The notes under the pieces are model-generated. The model was not told where the DNA came from. It did no database searches and was given only the letters and a program-made list of their open reading frames with translations. Both the position numbers and the translations under genes were made by a program. 19,846 nucleotides of DNA, taken from NCBI GenBank assembly GCA_021617435.1, contig JAJWCP010000011.1:1-19846 (forward strand), written 5' to 3'. How positions within the stretch are numbered: position 1 is the stretch's first letter; each line of letters opens with the position of its first letter. Positions 1 to 8,490 of this stretch are shown here, in pieces. The stretch comes from Pseudomonadota bacterium. GTDB lineage: Bacteria > Pseudomonadota > Alphaproteobacteria > RF32 > CAG-239.

Positions 1-1446
1 ATTAAATATTGGGGGTTTGACTTACAGCCGAATCGCACTGCAAGCGTTTGGAACATTGACGCACATATTTCATTTAAACCGACCGGAGCGCCGATAAAAG
101 TTTCGCTTGCCGTACCTGATACCGCCAAAGAATTTAAGATTTTAAACGAAGACGCCGCCGCCAAAGGATATAAAATTACAAAAAATACCCAAACCAATCG
201 TATGGAGTTTACTTCATCTCCAAAAAGCAAAAAGCAAAATTTGTATTACCGCCTTACCGTTTACGACAGTGAAAAAGGACGCGGCAAAACCGTTGACAAT
301 AAAGTTTCCGCTCCGGCTAAACCTATTTATGATGAGCAACAAATGCAAATGGCCGATGAAATTTTGCAAGCCGCCGCCGCGCTTGAAGGTTCTTGGCCGC
401 AAAAAATTATTGCCATTTTCAATCAGGAACCCTTAAATCCGGCAGTGAGCGCTTTTTTACCGGTCAAAATCACAAAAAAACGCCGCGCCGAAATAATAAT
501 AGATTTGCTTGCGCTCAAAAATGTTCCGGCGCGCCTTGCCACCGGCGTTAAGCTTGAAGAAGGCAAGCAAGCCGCTGCCGCCGATTTAATTTTGGAAGCT
601 CACGACGGACACAAATGGCGCTTGTATGACTTAACCACCGCCAAAGCCGGTCTGCCGAAAAACTTTATTATTTTTCAGCGGGGCGGAACATCATTGCTTG
701 ACGTCAGCGGCGGCGAAAACTCAAAAGTCCGGTTTTCAGTGCTGAAATCGGTTACTTCTTCATTTAACTTGGCCGGACATCGGGCAAAACTGAGTAAATA
801 TCCCATGATGTTTGACTTATCAATATACAGCCTGCCGCTTTTAGAGCAAAACACCTTAAAATGGCTGATGGTTTTTCCGCTCGGAATTTTAATTGTGGTT
901 TTAGTGCGCAACGTAATCGGCATTAAAACCATGGGAACATTTACCCCGATGCTGATTGCCATGTCTTTGGTTAAAACCGGTTTTTGGGCAGGTTTAGCCT
1001 GTTTTTCAGTAATTATTATTATCGGATTGCTGTTGCGCGCATTGCTGTCAAGGCTTAATCTGCTGTTAGTACCGCGTATTTCCGCCGTAGTAATTTTTGT
1101 AATTTTAATTATGCAATTTATGACCATTACCGGATACAGCTTAAACTGGGATATTGCCTCGTCGGCAGTGTTTTTTCCGATAATCATTACCGCATGGATT
1201 ATTGAGCGCGTTTCAATTACATGGGAAGAAGAAGGCGCCGCCAACGCCATATCCGAAATTGTATACAGCATGATTACAGCCGTGGTTACTTATGCCGTTA
1301 TCAGCAACGAATATATCCGCCACATTACATTTGCGTTTGATGAAATTAATTTGGTGATTTTATTTACCGTTATGTTGCTCGGCACATACACAGGATATCG
1401 CTTAACCGAACTCAAACGCTTTTCACCTTTGGCAAAGAGATTGTAA
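1..1446 (+). CDS. Inactive transglutaminase fused to 7TM region (UUP1-like membrane protein), 5' partial
   Basis: The frame is open from base 1 without a stop, so the gene starts upstream and 481 residues are visible; the ATG at 202 is internal. The soluble half (about visible residues 1-280) looks like the transglutaminase-like domain of the 'inactive transglutaminase fused to 7 transmembrane helices' family. No cysteine occurs before the membrane part, so the catalytic Cys of true transglutaminases is absent, as expected. From about residue 282 onward come six or seven hydrophobic segments, including the family-like GTFTPMLIA loop. It is an inner-membrane protein. In this family the gene is paired with a RimK-like ATP-grasp ligase, which is exactly the next gene, and often with a retropepsin-like protease that could lie upstream of the window. 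The role is unknown; a part in peptide or amino-acid ligation at the membrane is inferred from gene context. Confidence 0.85.
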   Translation: MKYWGFDLQPNRTASVWNIDAHISFKPTGAPIKVSLAVPDTAKEFKILNEDAAAKGYKITKNTQTNRMEFTSSPKSKKQNLYYRLTVYDSEKGRGKTVDNKVSAPAKPIYDEQQMQMADEILQAAAALEGSWPQKIIAIFNQEPLNPAVSAFLPVKITKKRRAEIIIDLLALKNVPARLATGVKLEEGKQAAAADLILEAHDGHKWRLYDLTTAKAGLPKNFIIFQRGGTSLLDVSGGENSKVRFSVLKSVTSSFNLAGHRAKLSKYPMMFDLSIYSLPLLEQNTLKWLMVFPLGILIVVLVRNVIGIKTMGTFTPMLIAMSLVKTGFWAGLACFSVIIIIGLLLRALLSRLNLLLVPRISAVVIFVILIMQFMTITGYSLNWDIASSAVFFPIIITAWIIERVSITWEEEGAANAISEIVYSMITAVVTYAVISNEYIRHITFAFDEINLVILFTVMLLGTYTGYRLTELKRFSPLAKRL

Positions 1447-2403
1447 ATGATGCAATGGTTAAAAAAATTCTGTCTGCCTTCAGAGCTTAAAGCCAGCGGT
1501 GTTTTAGGAATGAACGCGCGTAATTATAAAATTATTGCAAAAAACAACAATCGCCGACTTTATCCGTTGGTTGACGACAAAGTTCAAACCAAAAAATTAG
1601 CGGCAAAAGCCGGCATTAACACCCCGAAATTAATCGGCGTGATTGAATATCAGCATCAGGTTAAAGATTTTGTAAAATTAATTGCCGAACACCCGCAATT
1701 TGTGATTAAGCCGGCACACGGCAGCGGCGGCAAAGGCGTTTTGGTTGTTAAACAATGGAGTGACAATAAATTTATTACCGCTTCCGGCAAAGTTTTAACT
1801 TTTCAAGATGTGTACAAGCACATTTCCAACACATTAAGCGGCTTGTTCAGCTTGGGCGGACAATATGATGTGGCTTTAATTGAAGAAATGGTGCATTTCA
1901 GCAATATGTTTAAAAACTTCAGTTATCAGGGCGTACCTGACGTGCGGATTATTGTTTACAAAGGCTACCCCGCCATGTCAATGATGAGGCTTGCCACTGC
2001 CGAATCGGGCGGAAGAGCCAATTTGCATCAGGGCGCGGTCGGCGTGGGGCTGGATATCAAAACCGGCAAAACCTTAAACGCGGTAATGCACAATGTGCCG
2101 ATTACCACTCACCCCGATACTGGAGCCGATTTAAAAACACTGGTTGTTCCAAACTGGCGCGAACATTTACTTATAGGGGCAAAATCTTATGAAATGACCG
2201 GCTTGGGATATTTGGGCGCCGATATCGTAATGGACGAAGACAGCGGACCGATGATGTTGGAGTTAAACGCCCGTCCGGGGCTTGCCATTCAAATTGCCAA
2301 CGGCAACGGCTTAATCAACGCAATTAAAAAAATTGATAAAACTTATCCGCACAACTTAACTGCCGAAGAAAGAGTTGATTTTATCTTGAATCAGGCAAAA
2401 TAA
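1447..2403 (+). CDS. RimK-like alpha-L-glutamate ligase-like protein (ATP-grasp)
   Basis: This is a 318-residue ATP-grasp enzyme. Visible motifs are the nucleotide-binding Lys and glycine loop (K88, then GSGGKG at 92-97), an E-E-M segment near residue 146, the DVRIIV strand, and the metal-binding E-L-N at 272-274 within LELNARPGL. It resembles the 'alpha-L-glutamate ligase-like' family related to RimK, which joins amino acids to peptides or proteins using ATP. It has no signal peptide or membrane segment, so it should act in the cytoplasm. The start ATG follows the upstream stop codon with no gap, and two ATGs stand in tandem (1447 and 1450). AAAGAGA at about 1434-1440 can serve as ribosome binding site. 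The tight link to the 7TM protein supports a joint function. The substrate is not known. Confidence 0.88.
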   Translation: MMQWLKKFCLPSELKASGVLGMNARNYKIIAKNNNRRLYPLVDDKVQTKKLAAKAGINTPKLIGVIEYQHQVKDFVKLIAEHPQFVIKPAHGSGGKGVLVVKQWSDNKFITASGKVLTFQDVYKHISNTLSGLFSLGGQYDVALIEEMVHFSNMFKNFSYQGVPDVRIIVYKGYPAMSMMRLATAESGGRANLHQGAVGVGLDIKTGKTLNAVMHNVPITTHPDTGADLKTLVVPNWREHLLIGAKSYEMTGLGYLGADIVMDEDSGPMMLELNARPGLAIQIANGNGLINAIKKIDKTYPHNLTAEERVDFILNQAK

Positions 2404-2446
2404 AAACCTACATAAAAAACAGAAAAACTTATATTGAAAGGATTTT

Positions 2447-3055
2447 ATGATGGCAGAATTACTTAAAAAATCTGAAACCAAAAACTTAGGAAAATCCGAA
2501 ACCAAAAATTTGGCAAAGGAAGAAAAAAAGCAACTCGGCGTAAGCGCAACCCGTTCTAAAAAAATTAAACACTCATATCAGGTAAAAGACGCTGAAAACG
2601 CTTTGGTGTTAAAGCTTAAAAACGGCGATGTGGTTATTGAAATGTACCCCGATGAGGCTCCGAACCATGTTAAACGTATTAAAGAGCTGGTTCGCAAAGG
2701 CTTTTACAACGGTTTGAAGTTTCATCGCGTAATTGACGGATTTATGGCGCAAACCGGATGCCCGCTCGGAACCGGAACCGGCGGCAGCGGTCAAAAGCTT
2801 AAAGCCGAATTTAACCGTAAACCTCATAAGCGCGGCACGGTTTCAATGGCAAGAGCAATGAATCCGGATTCAGCCGACAGCCAATTTTTTATTTGCTTTG
2901 CCGACTGCCCGTGGCTTAACGGTCAGTATACCGTTTGGGGCGAAGTTACTTCCGGCATGGAATATATTGACGCCATCAAGCGCGGCGAGGGCATGAACGG
3001 CATGGTAACAAATCCTGATGAAATTATCAGCATGGCGGTAATTGCCGATTTATAA
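2447..3055 (+). CDS. Peptidyl-prolyl cis-trans isomerase, cyclophilin type
   Basis: The cyclophilin domain spans about residues 52-195 and should catalyse cis-trans isomerisation of X-Pro bonds. Visible active-site residues are R94 in FHRV, Q102, and the QFF core at 146-148. W156, in WLNGQ, matches the position that binds cyclosporin in human cyclophilin A. No signal peptide is present, so the protein is cytoplasmic, like PpiB rather than PpiA. A charged extension of about 45 residues precedes the domain and contains the 8-residue tandem repeat KSETKNL(G/A). Two ATGs are adjacent (2447, 2450). The ribosome binding site AAAGGA at 2437-2442 lies 4 bases before the first and 7 before the second, so the second is a plausible true start. 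The gene ends in a strong terminator. Confidence 0.93.
   Translation: MMAELLKKSETKNLGKSETKNLAKEEKKQLGVSATRSKKIKHSYQVKDAENALVLKLKNGDVVIEMYPDEAPNHVKRIKELVRKGFYNGLKFHRVIDGFMAQTGCPLGTGTGGSGQKLKAEFNRKPHKRGTVSMARAMNPDSADSQFFICFADCPWLNGQYTVWGEVTSGMEYIDAIKRGEGMNGMVTNPDEIISMAVIADL
2468..2515 (+). repeat. In-frame 24-bp tandem duplication in the cyclophilin N-terminus
   Basis: Two consecutive 24-base units (2468-2491 and 2492-2515) encode KSETKNLG and KSETKNLA. The units differ at only a few bases, and the length is an exact multiple of three, so the frame is kept. Confidence 0.8.
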
Positions 3056-3074
3056 AATTTGATAATATTTATTT

Positions 3075-3107
3075 AAGGCTTACGACATACTTCGTAAGCC
3101 TTTTTTT
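3075..3107 (+). terminator. Rho-independent terminator after the cyclophilin gene
   Basis: A perfect 11-bp stem (AAGGCTTACGA paired with TCGTAAGCCTT) encloses the 6-base loop CATACT. Seven T residues follow (3101-3107). It lies 20 bases after the cyclophilin stop and separates that gene from the mla promoter. Confidence 0.92.
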
Positions 3108-3141
3108 GCATATTTACGGTTCTTAAAAAGCTTGTTTTTCT

Positions 3142-3169
3142 TTGACATTGCGATTATTTGTTTTATTAT
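3142..3169 (+). promoter_or_regulatory. Sigma70-type promoter of the mla operon
   Basis: The -35 box TTGACA (3142-3147) matches consensus fully, the spacer is 16 bases, and the -10 box TATTAT (3164-3169) matches at 5 of 6. The first gene starts 22 bases downstream, behind a GAGGAAAA ribosome binding site (3183-3190). The placement just after a terminator supports it. Confidence 0.8.
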
Positions 3170-3191
3170 GCTGTAAGTATATGAGGAAAAT

Positions 3192-4301
3192 ATGGAAGCA
3201 ACGCTTAATTTTAACATCAACAATAAAACCCTGAATATTTCAGCATCAGGCGATTTTGTTGAGTTCAAAAACAATCAAAAACTGTTAAGCCTTGCAAAGT
3301 CAGCTGAAATTACCGCAATTAACATAACTTCAGACAACCTCGGAAAATGGGATTCATCGTTGTTGCTGATTTTGTTTGAGCTAAAACAAATTGCTGCCGG
3401 TCGCCAAATTAAATTTACCGCCGCTGATATGCCGGCAGGGCTTAATCGTATGTTGGAACTTGCTTTGGCGGTTTCTCCCAATCATGATATTCAAGCCGCT
3501 TCAAAAGAAACTTTTTTAGATAAATTCGGCGGCAAATGTATAAATTTATACCGCGTATTTTTCAAAGGCTTAAAATTTACGCTTGAAAACCTGAGTGCGT
3601 TGCAAAAATTTGTTACCGGCAAAACCGTTACCCGCTACGTTGATTTTTTGTTTGCCTTGGAAGATTGCGGACCTAAGGCTGTCAGTATTGTGTCTTTAAT
3701 CAGTTTTATGGTAGGGCTGATTTTAGCTTTTGTCGGCGCATTGCAACTCAAAACGTTTGGCGCACAAGTGTATGTGGCAAGCTTGGTTACCATAGGTATG
3801 ATACGTATTATGGGGGCAATTATGGTCGGAATTATCATGGCCGGCCGCACCGGAGCATCGTTTGCCGCAACCTTGGGCACCATGCAGGTTAATGAGGAAA
3901 TTGACGCCTTAAAAACCATGGGCATTCCGATTACGGAATTTTTGGTATTACCAAGACTTGTCGCGCTGGTTTTAGTTATGCCGCTTCTTACCATGTTGGC
4001 TGATTTTGCCGGTATGCTAGGCGGCGCCTCGGTCGGGGTGCTGCTTTTGGATGTTCCGGCCAGCGAATATTGGAAATATTCATGGCAGGCGTGGAGTATG
4101 ACCAACTTCGGGGTGGGAATTTTTCATGGCTTTGTATTCGGCTTTATTATCGCTTTATGCGGTTGTTACTACGGTATTAACAGCGGGCGGAATGCCGACG
4201 GGGTCGGCGTTGCCACCACCAAAGCCGTGGTATCGGCCATTGTGTGGATGATTGTTGCCACCGGTATTATCACCTTTATTTTTGAAAGGCTCGGAATATG
4301 A
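3192..4301 (+). CDS. mlaE: MlaE-family lipid ABC transporter permease with N-terminal STAS domain
   Basis: The protein has 369 residues, about 100 more than stand-alone MlaE. Residues 1-95 form a STAS-like domain (alternating strands, and K-W-D-S-S at 52-56 where STAS domains carry a conserved D-S). This is probably the counterpart of the separate MlaB subunit of E. coli. The rest is the MlaE permease: hydrophobic segments from about residue 160, the family-typical EIDALKTMGIP loop, and glycine-rich helices. It is the inner-membrane channel part of the phospholipid transporter that maintains outer-membrane asymmetry. Its last four bases overlap mlaF (ATGA), indicating translational coupling. 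It is first in its operon, behind a strong promoter. Confidence 0.94.
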   Translation: MEATLNFNINNKTLNISASGDFVEFKNNQKLLSLAKSAEITAINITSDNLGKWDSSLLLILFELKQIAAGRQIKFTAADMPAGLNRMLELALAVSPNHDIQAASKETFLDKFGGKCINLYRVFFKGLKFTLENLSALQKFVTGKTVTRYVDFLFALEDCGPKAVSIVSLISFMVGLILAFVGALQLKTFGAQVYVASLVTIGMIRIMGAIMVGIIMAGRTGASFAATLGTMQVNEEIDALKTMGIPITEFLVLPRLVALVLVMPLLTMLADFAGMLGGASVGVLLLDVPASEYWKYSWQAWSMTNFGVGIFHGFVFGFIIALCGCYYGINSGRNADGVGVATTKAVVSAIVWMIVATGIITFIFERLGI

Positions 4302-5065
4302 GCAAAGATAAAATAATTGCCGAAAATCTTAAAGTTGCTTACGGTGAAAAAGTAATTATCAAGCAGGCAAACTTTAGCGTTAAAGAAAATGATATTTTTA
4401 TCATTATGGGCGGTTCGGGCTGCGGCAAAAGCAGCTTGCTCAGAGTTTTGACCGGATTAATGCCGCCGGCAGAAGGAACCTTTTTTGTAAACGGGATAAA
4501 CTACCCTGAAGCTGATAAACTTGAACGGCTTGCCATTATGAAAAAAATCGGCATTTTATATCAAAGCGGCGGGCTATTCTCGTCAATGACGCTTGCCGAA
4601 AATATTGCCCTGCCCTTACAAAAATACAGCAATTATCCGCCTGATGTAATTGATGAGTTGGTTAATTTGAAATTAGCTTTAGTCGGGCTTGCCGGTTATA
4701 ATGATTATTATCCGGCGGAAATCAGCGGCGGCATGAAAAAGCGTGCAGGCTTGGCAAGAGCTTTGGCACTTGACCCTGAAATTGTGTATTTTGACGAGCC
4801 GTCAGCCGGTTTAGACCCCATCAGCTCAGCGCGGCTTGATAATTTGATGAAAGATATTAACCAAAACTTAGGCACAACCTTAGTAGTGGTTACACACGAG
4901 CTTGATTCTATTTTTGATATCGGCACCAACGCGATTTTTATTGACGCTGCAAGCAAGAGCATTACCGCGCACGGCAACCCGCATGAACTACTTAAAAATC
5001 CGCCGAATCAGGCTGTATTAAACTTTTTAACCAGAGGTAACAACGATGAAAAAAGAACCAAATAA
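4298..5065 (+). CDS. mlaF: MlaF-family ABC transporter ATPase
   Basis: This is a 255-residue ATP-binding subunit that powers the Mla phospholipid transporter. Walker A is GGSGCGKSS (G38-S46, catalytic K44). The Q-loop has Q89, and the signature is SGGMKKR (143-149), the methionine variant typical of MlaF. Walker B is IVYFDE (162-167, E167 catalytic), and the switch His is H200. It starts inside the mlaE stop (ATGA), and its 3' end overlaps the mlaD start by 20 bases, so the three genes are tightly coupled. The protein is cytoplasmic and membrane-associated. Confidence 0.96.
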   Translation: MSKDKIIAENLKVAYGEKVIIKQANFSVKENDIFIIMGGSGCGKSSLLRVLTGLMPPAEGTFFVNGINYPEADKLERLAIMKKIGILYQSGGLFSSMTLAENIALPLQKYSNYPPDVIDELVNLKLALVGLAGYNDYYPAEISGGMKKRAGLARALALDPEIVYFDEPSAGLDPISSARLDNLMKDINQNLGTTLVVVTHELDSIFDIGTNAIFIDAASKSITAHGNPHELLKNPPNQAVLNFLTRGNNDEKRTK

Positions 5066-5834
5066 AAAAAGAATCGCCCTTTTTGTAATTTTAGGCTTTG
5101 CGATTATGGCGTTAATCATCTTAAAAAATGTGGCGGATAAAATTGTTACCGACCATCGCAATTTGGCAATTATGTATTTTTCCGAATCCATTAAAGGGTT
5201 AACCGTAGGCTCGCCGGTGGTATATGAAGGGGTGCAAGTCGGCAAAGTGGTTAATATTGAAATTATTACCGACCCTAAAACTTTGGAGTTCAGCATTCCG
5301 GTTTATGTGCGTTTTTCAGAAGACGGCAATATCGGCTCAATGGGAGCGCGGCGCAAAATGAGCAGGCGCGATGTTTTGCATGTGCTGATACAAAAAGGTT
5401 TGCGCGCTCGTCTTACCACTCAAAACTTATTAACCGGACAGCTGATGATTGAGCTTTTGATGATGCCGGATACGCCGATTAATTTAAGACAAGAGCCGAA
5501 CGGAGAGCATCTTTTTGAAATTCCGACCACGCTTTCGGCTTTGGGCGGGCTTTCCAAAGATTTACAAGATTTGCCGCTTAAAAAGATTGTGGCACGTTCC
5601 GACAACATTTTATCGGAACTGGAAACCCAACTGCCGATTATTTTGCCGCAGTTTGCCGATTTGGGCAAAAAATTAAACGACTTTACCGATAATTCATTGC
5701 CGCAAACCGAACAGACGCTTAATCAGCTTGACCGCACCTTGAAAGACGTGAGCGCGGCGGCTAAATCAATTAAAAACCTAAGCGATTATCTTGAGCGTCA
5801 CCCCGACGCAATCTTAAAAGGCAAAAAGGAGTAA
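5046..5834 (+). CDS. mlaD: MlaD-family (MCE domain) lipid transport protein
   Basis: This is a 262-residue inner-membrane-anchored periplasmic protein. A basic N-terminus and one membrane segment (about residues 9-29) are followed by the MCE domain (about 36-116, with GLTVGSPVVYEGVQVGKV). The C-terminal half is helical and probably forms coiled coils. MlaD-type proteins assemble as hexamers on the MlaEF core and pass phospholipid across the periplasm. The protein is longer than E. coli MlaD (about 180 residues), which is common outside Enterobacteria. The start overlaps mlaF by 20 bases, and the lipoprotein gene begins 3 bases after its stop. Confidence 0.93.
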   Translation: MKKEPNKKRIALFVILGFAIMALIILKNVADKIVTDHRNLAIMYFSESIKGLTVGSPVVYEGVQVGKVVNIEIITDPKTLEFSIPVYVRFSEDGNIGSMGARRKMSRRDVLHVLIQKGLRARLTTQNLLTGQLMIELLMMPDTPINLRQEPNGEHLFEIPTTLSALGGLSKDLQDLPLKKIVARSDNILSELETQLPIILPQFADLGKKLNDFTDNSLPQTEQTLNQLDRTLKDVSAAAKSIKNLSDYLERHPDAILKGKKE

Positions 5835-5837
5835 AAT

Positions 5838-6407
5838 ATGAAAAAAATTTTTGCGATTATCGGCTTGCTGCCGCTTTTTACCGGTTGTTTTTTCACAACT
5901 CCCGACAGCCGCTTTTATATGTTAGAAAATACCAAAAATCCGGCGGTGGTTTCTGATAAAAAAATTAATATTGCGGTGCAAGACGTCAACTTTCCGCAAT
6001 ATCTTGACCGTCCGCAAATTGTGCTGCAACAACCGGATAATCCTGAAATTAAAATAGCGGAATTTGACCGATGGGCGGCCGATTTCGGAACCATGTTGCA
6101 AAACCGCCTGATTGACAACCTGCAAAGTGCTTTGCCGAACGCGGATATTAAGCCGCTTGCCTTTGGCAACAAGCCTAAATTTATTGTTAAGCTGACGATT
6201 GAAAAATTTGGCGGCTGGCTCAATGAAAACGCTTACCTGCAAGGCAACTGGCAGATTGTAAATACAAGAGGCAAACTGCTAACGGAGCAAAACTTTAACT
6301 TATCTGATAAGGTCGGCAACAATTACGGCTCTTATGTTCAGGCGCAAAGCCGGTTGTTGGCGCAGGTTGCCGACGATATTGCCAAACGAATCGGCAAGTT
6401 ACACTAA
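5838..6407 (+). CDS. ABC-type transport auxiliary lipoprotein (PqiC-like)
   Basis: The 189-residue product begins with a lipoprotein signal peptide: K2-K3, a hydrophobic core, and the lipobox LFTGC with the lipidated Cys at 17. The mature part starts with FYMLEN and holds VQDVNFPQYLDRPQIV, the pattern of the ABC_trans_aux/PqiC family. In the related Pqi system PqiC is an outer-membrane lipoprotein working with an MCE-domain protein, so here it likely helps lipid pass between MlaD and the outer membrane. AAGGAG at 5825-5830 is the ribosome binding site and overlaps the mlaD 3' end. No MlaC gene lies in this operon, so this lipoprotein may take over part of that role; that last point is inference. 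Confidence 0.88.
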   Translation: MKKIFAIIGLLPLFTGCFFTTPDSRFYMLENTKNPAVVSDKKINIAVQDVNFPQYLDRPQIVLQQPDNPEIKIAEFDRWAADFGTMLQNRLIDNLQSALPNADIKPLAFGNKPKFIVKLTIEKFGGWLNENAYLQGNWQIVNTRGKLLTEQNFNLSDKVGNNYGSYVQAQSRLLAQVADDIAKRIGKLH

Positions 6408-6432
6408 AATAAATTTATAGAGGACTTTAACT

Positions 6433-7296
6433 ATGACTGTTTTTCAAATTTTTATCGGTTTACTCATTATGAGTTCAATGATTATCCGTCCGTTTTTATA
6501 TAAACCGGCGGCAAAACTTTTTCCGGCGGAAATGTCGGCGGCGTTCACCAGTACATGGCTCATGCTCGGCTTGGCTGTCACTTTCCCGATATTCGGACAT
6601 TTGCTTACGGACAATTTTAATCAAACCATCAGCTCGCCGTATTTGCTGCTTAGCGTGGCTAAGGGCTTGCTGTTGTGGTGGCTTATTAAATTGCAACAGA
6701 TTGTAAACAAAGAAAGCACATCGTCATCAGTATTTTTCGGGTTTATCGCTTTGGCTTTAGGCTCGCTTGCCAACAACTTGTTTTTTAACGAGGGCTTAAA
6801 AATCTTTCAGCTCGTGTGCATTTGCGGCTTTGGAATATTGGGCGTTTTGTTTATGCTTAAAGGCGACGCCCGCCGCTTGTCGGTTAAGGGGCAAATTTCA
6901 TTTTGGCTTATAGTTTTGTTTGCCGCAACATTCAGCGTTACCGACCACTTGGCCATTCCGCAAATCGGGTGGTATCCGCATTTATTGTTTTCATCCGCGG
7001 TAATGTTCGGAGCCGCGCTTTTGCACGGAATTTCAATGCAAGACTTCAAAAATATTTTCCGCGATAAAAATTTAGCGGTCGCCGGAGCTTTTTACGTAGT
7101 GTCAGAATTTTTGATTATATATTCGTCAATCAACCTACTACCGGTTTCATTTGTTGCGGTATTTATGCGCCTTGCCGCGCCGACGGTTATGGTTATTTCA
7201 GCCTTAAAATACAAAGAACAAAGTTGGCAAAATCAGATTATTTTCGGGTTAACCGCATTGGCTCTGGCCGTACCGCTGATTTTTATTAAAGGATAA
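6433..7296 (+). CDS. DMT-superfamily (EamA-like) membrane permease
   Basis: The 287-residue protein is almost entirely hydrophobic, with roughly nine or ten membrane segments. The C-terminal part (YVVSEFLIIYSSINLLPVS, then FMRLAAPTVMVIS and a final helix) has the shape of the EamA/DMT drug-metabolite transporter fold. The substrate cannot be read from sequence. A GAGGAC ribosome binding site precedes the ATG. alr starts 3 bases after its stop, so the two are likely cotranscribed. Export of an amino acid related to alr is possible but only inferred. It begins 25 bases after the mla lipoprotein with no terminator between, so it may be read from the mla promoter. Confidence 0.72.
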   Translation: MTVFQIFIGLLIMSSMIIRPFLYKPAAKLFPAEMSAAFTSTWLMLGLAVTFPIFGHLLTDNFNQTISSPYLLLSVAKGLLLWWLIKLQQIVNKESTSSSVFFGFIALALGSLANNLFFNEGLKIFQLVCICGFGILGVLFMLKGDARRLSVKGQISFWLIVLFAATFSVTDHLAIPQIGWYPHLLFSSAVMFGAALLHGISMQDFKNIFRDKNLAVAGAFYVVSEFLIIYSSINLLPVSFVAVFMRLAAPTVMVISALKYKEQSWQNQIIFGLTALALAVPLIFIKG

Positions 7297-7299
7297 AAA

Positions 7300-8409
7300 A
7301 TGAGTATACTGACCAGACCATCTTTACAAATAAATTTAGATAATTTATTAGAAAATTATCGTACTTTACAAAAAATTGCCGCGCCGGCGGTTTGCGCCGC
7401 CGTGGTTAAAGACGACGCATATGGTTTGGGAGCGGAAAAAATTGTTCCACTGTTATATAAAAAAGTAAACTGCCGCAATTTTTTTGTGGCGCACGCGGTT
7501 GAAGGAGCAAAAATCGCCCCGTTGGCGCCGCAAGCAAATATTTATGTTTTGCAGGGAATCGGTAACGACTGTTTGGCGGAATTTATAAAATATCCGCAAT
7601 TAATACCGGTTATCAGCGCGCCGGAAATGCTTAATTTTTGGCAACAAAACCGTTCTGACGAGCGCAAAGCGGTTATTCAGGTTGAAACCGGCTTAAACCG
7701 CCTCGGCTTTAGAGAAGCGGATTTAAAAAAGCTCAGCGAGCAAGATAAAGCTGAATTTAGTATGATGATGTCGCACCTTGCCTGCGGCGATGAAAAAGAC
7801 CATTTTATGAACGCTTACCAACTGGAGCATTTTAAGCGGATTAAAAACAAGTATTTTCCGAAACTGCCCGCTTCATTATCCGCCTCAGACGGAGTATTTT
7901 TAGGCGGCGAATTTAAGCAAAACATGGTGCGTTTGGGCGCGGCGATATATGGCATTAACACTGCTCCGTATCGCGAGAACCAAATGCAAAACGTGGTGAC
8001 GGTTACGGCGCCGGTGTTGCAAATTACAGAGCTTCCTGCAGGGCAATTTGTGGGCTATTCCGCCACTTACCGCGCCAGTACCAAGCGCAAAATCGCGATT
8101 GTTTCAATCGGGTACGGCGACGGGCTGCCGCGCTCGCTTTCAAATGTGGGCAAAGTGTTTTTTAAAAATGGCAAAAACTTAAATGAAGCCCGCATTATCG
8201 GACGAGTATCAATGGATAATGTTATTTGCGATGTTACAAACGTTAAAAATTTGCAAGTTGGCGATATCGCTTATCTTATCAGCGAGTTTTACACCGCAGA
8301 TGACATGGGGCGTGATGGAGGAACCATCGCTTATGAAATTATTTCCGCTGTGGGCAAAAATACCCGTTTTGAGCGTGAGTATATTTTAGGAGCCGATAAT
8401 AAAAACTAA
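7300..8409 (+). CDS. alr: Alanine racemase
   Basis: This is a 369-residue fold-type III PLP enzyme that interconverts L- and D-alanine and so supplies D-Ala for peptidoglycan. The PLP-binding lysine is K37 in VVKDDAYGLG, a variant of the usual VVKANAYGHG. The catalytic tyrosine of the second base is Y253 in VGYSATYRA. GYGDGLPR (271-278) and GRVSMDN (301-307) are typical C-terminal motifs. Length and motif order are normal and all key residues are present. It follows the permease gene by 3 bases. No signal peptide is seen, so it should act in the cytoplasm. Confidence 0.96.
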   Translation: MSILTRPSLQINLDNLLENYRTLQKIAAPAVCAAVVKDDAYGLGAEKIVPLLYKKVNCRNFFVAHAVEGAKIAPLAPQANIYVLQGIGNDCLAEFIKYPQLIPVISAPEMLNFWQQNRSDERKAVIQVETGLNRLGFREADLKKLSEQDKAEFSMMMSHLACGDEKDHFMNAYQLEHFKRIKNKYFPKLPASLSASDGVFLGGEFKQNMVRLGAAIYGINTAPYRENQMQNVVTVTAPVLQITELPAGQFVGYSATYRASTKRKIAIVSIGYGDGLPRSLSNVGKVFFKNGKNLNEARIIGRVSMDNVICDVTNVKNLQVGDIAYLISEFYTADDMGRDGGTIAYEIISAVGKNTRFEREYILGADNKN

Positions 8410-8429
8410 TGCAATCCGTTTATTTTCAG

Positions 8430-8458
8430 TTGCAAAAGTAAAAAAAATAAGGTAAACT
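8430..8458 (+). promoter_or_regulatory. Possible promoter for the cysteine-rich protein genes
   Basis: TTGCAA (8430-8435) and TAAACT (8453-8458) are separated by 17 bases. Each box matches consensus at four of six positions. It lies 32 bases before the preferred ATG at 8491. The surrounding sequence is A-rich, so chance similarity is possible. Confidence 0.35.
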
Positions 8459-8490
8459 TTAAAAATAGGGATAGTTTGAGGAGATTGTGC

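Noticed and set aside
675..1271. 198-residue open frame on the minus strand inside the 7TM gene
   Set aside because: It lies wholly antisense to a gene with clear family features, and its sequence looks like a translated shadow without domain motifs.
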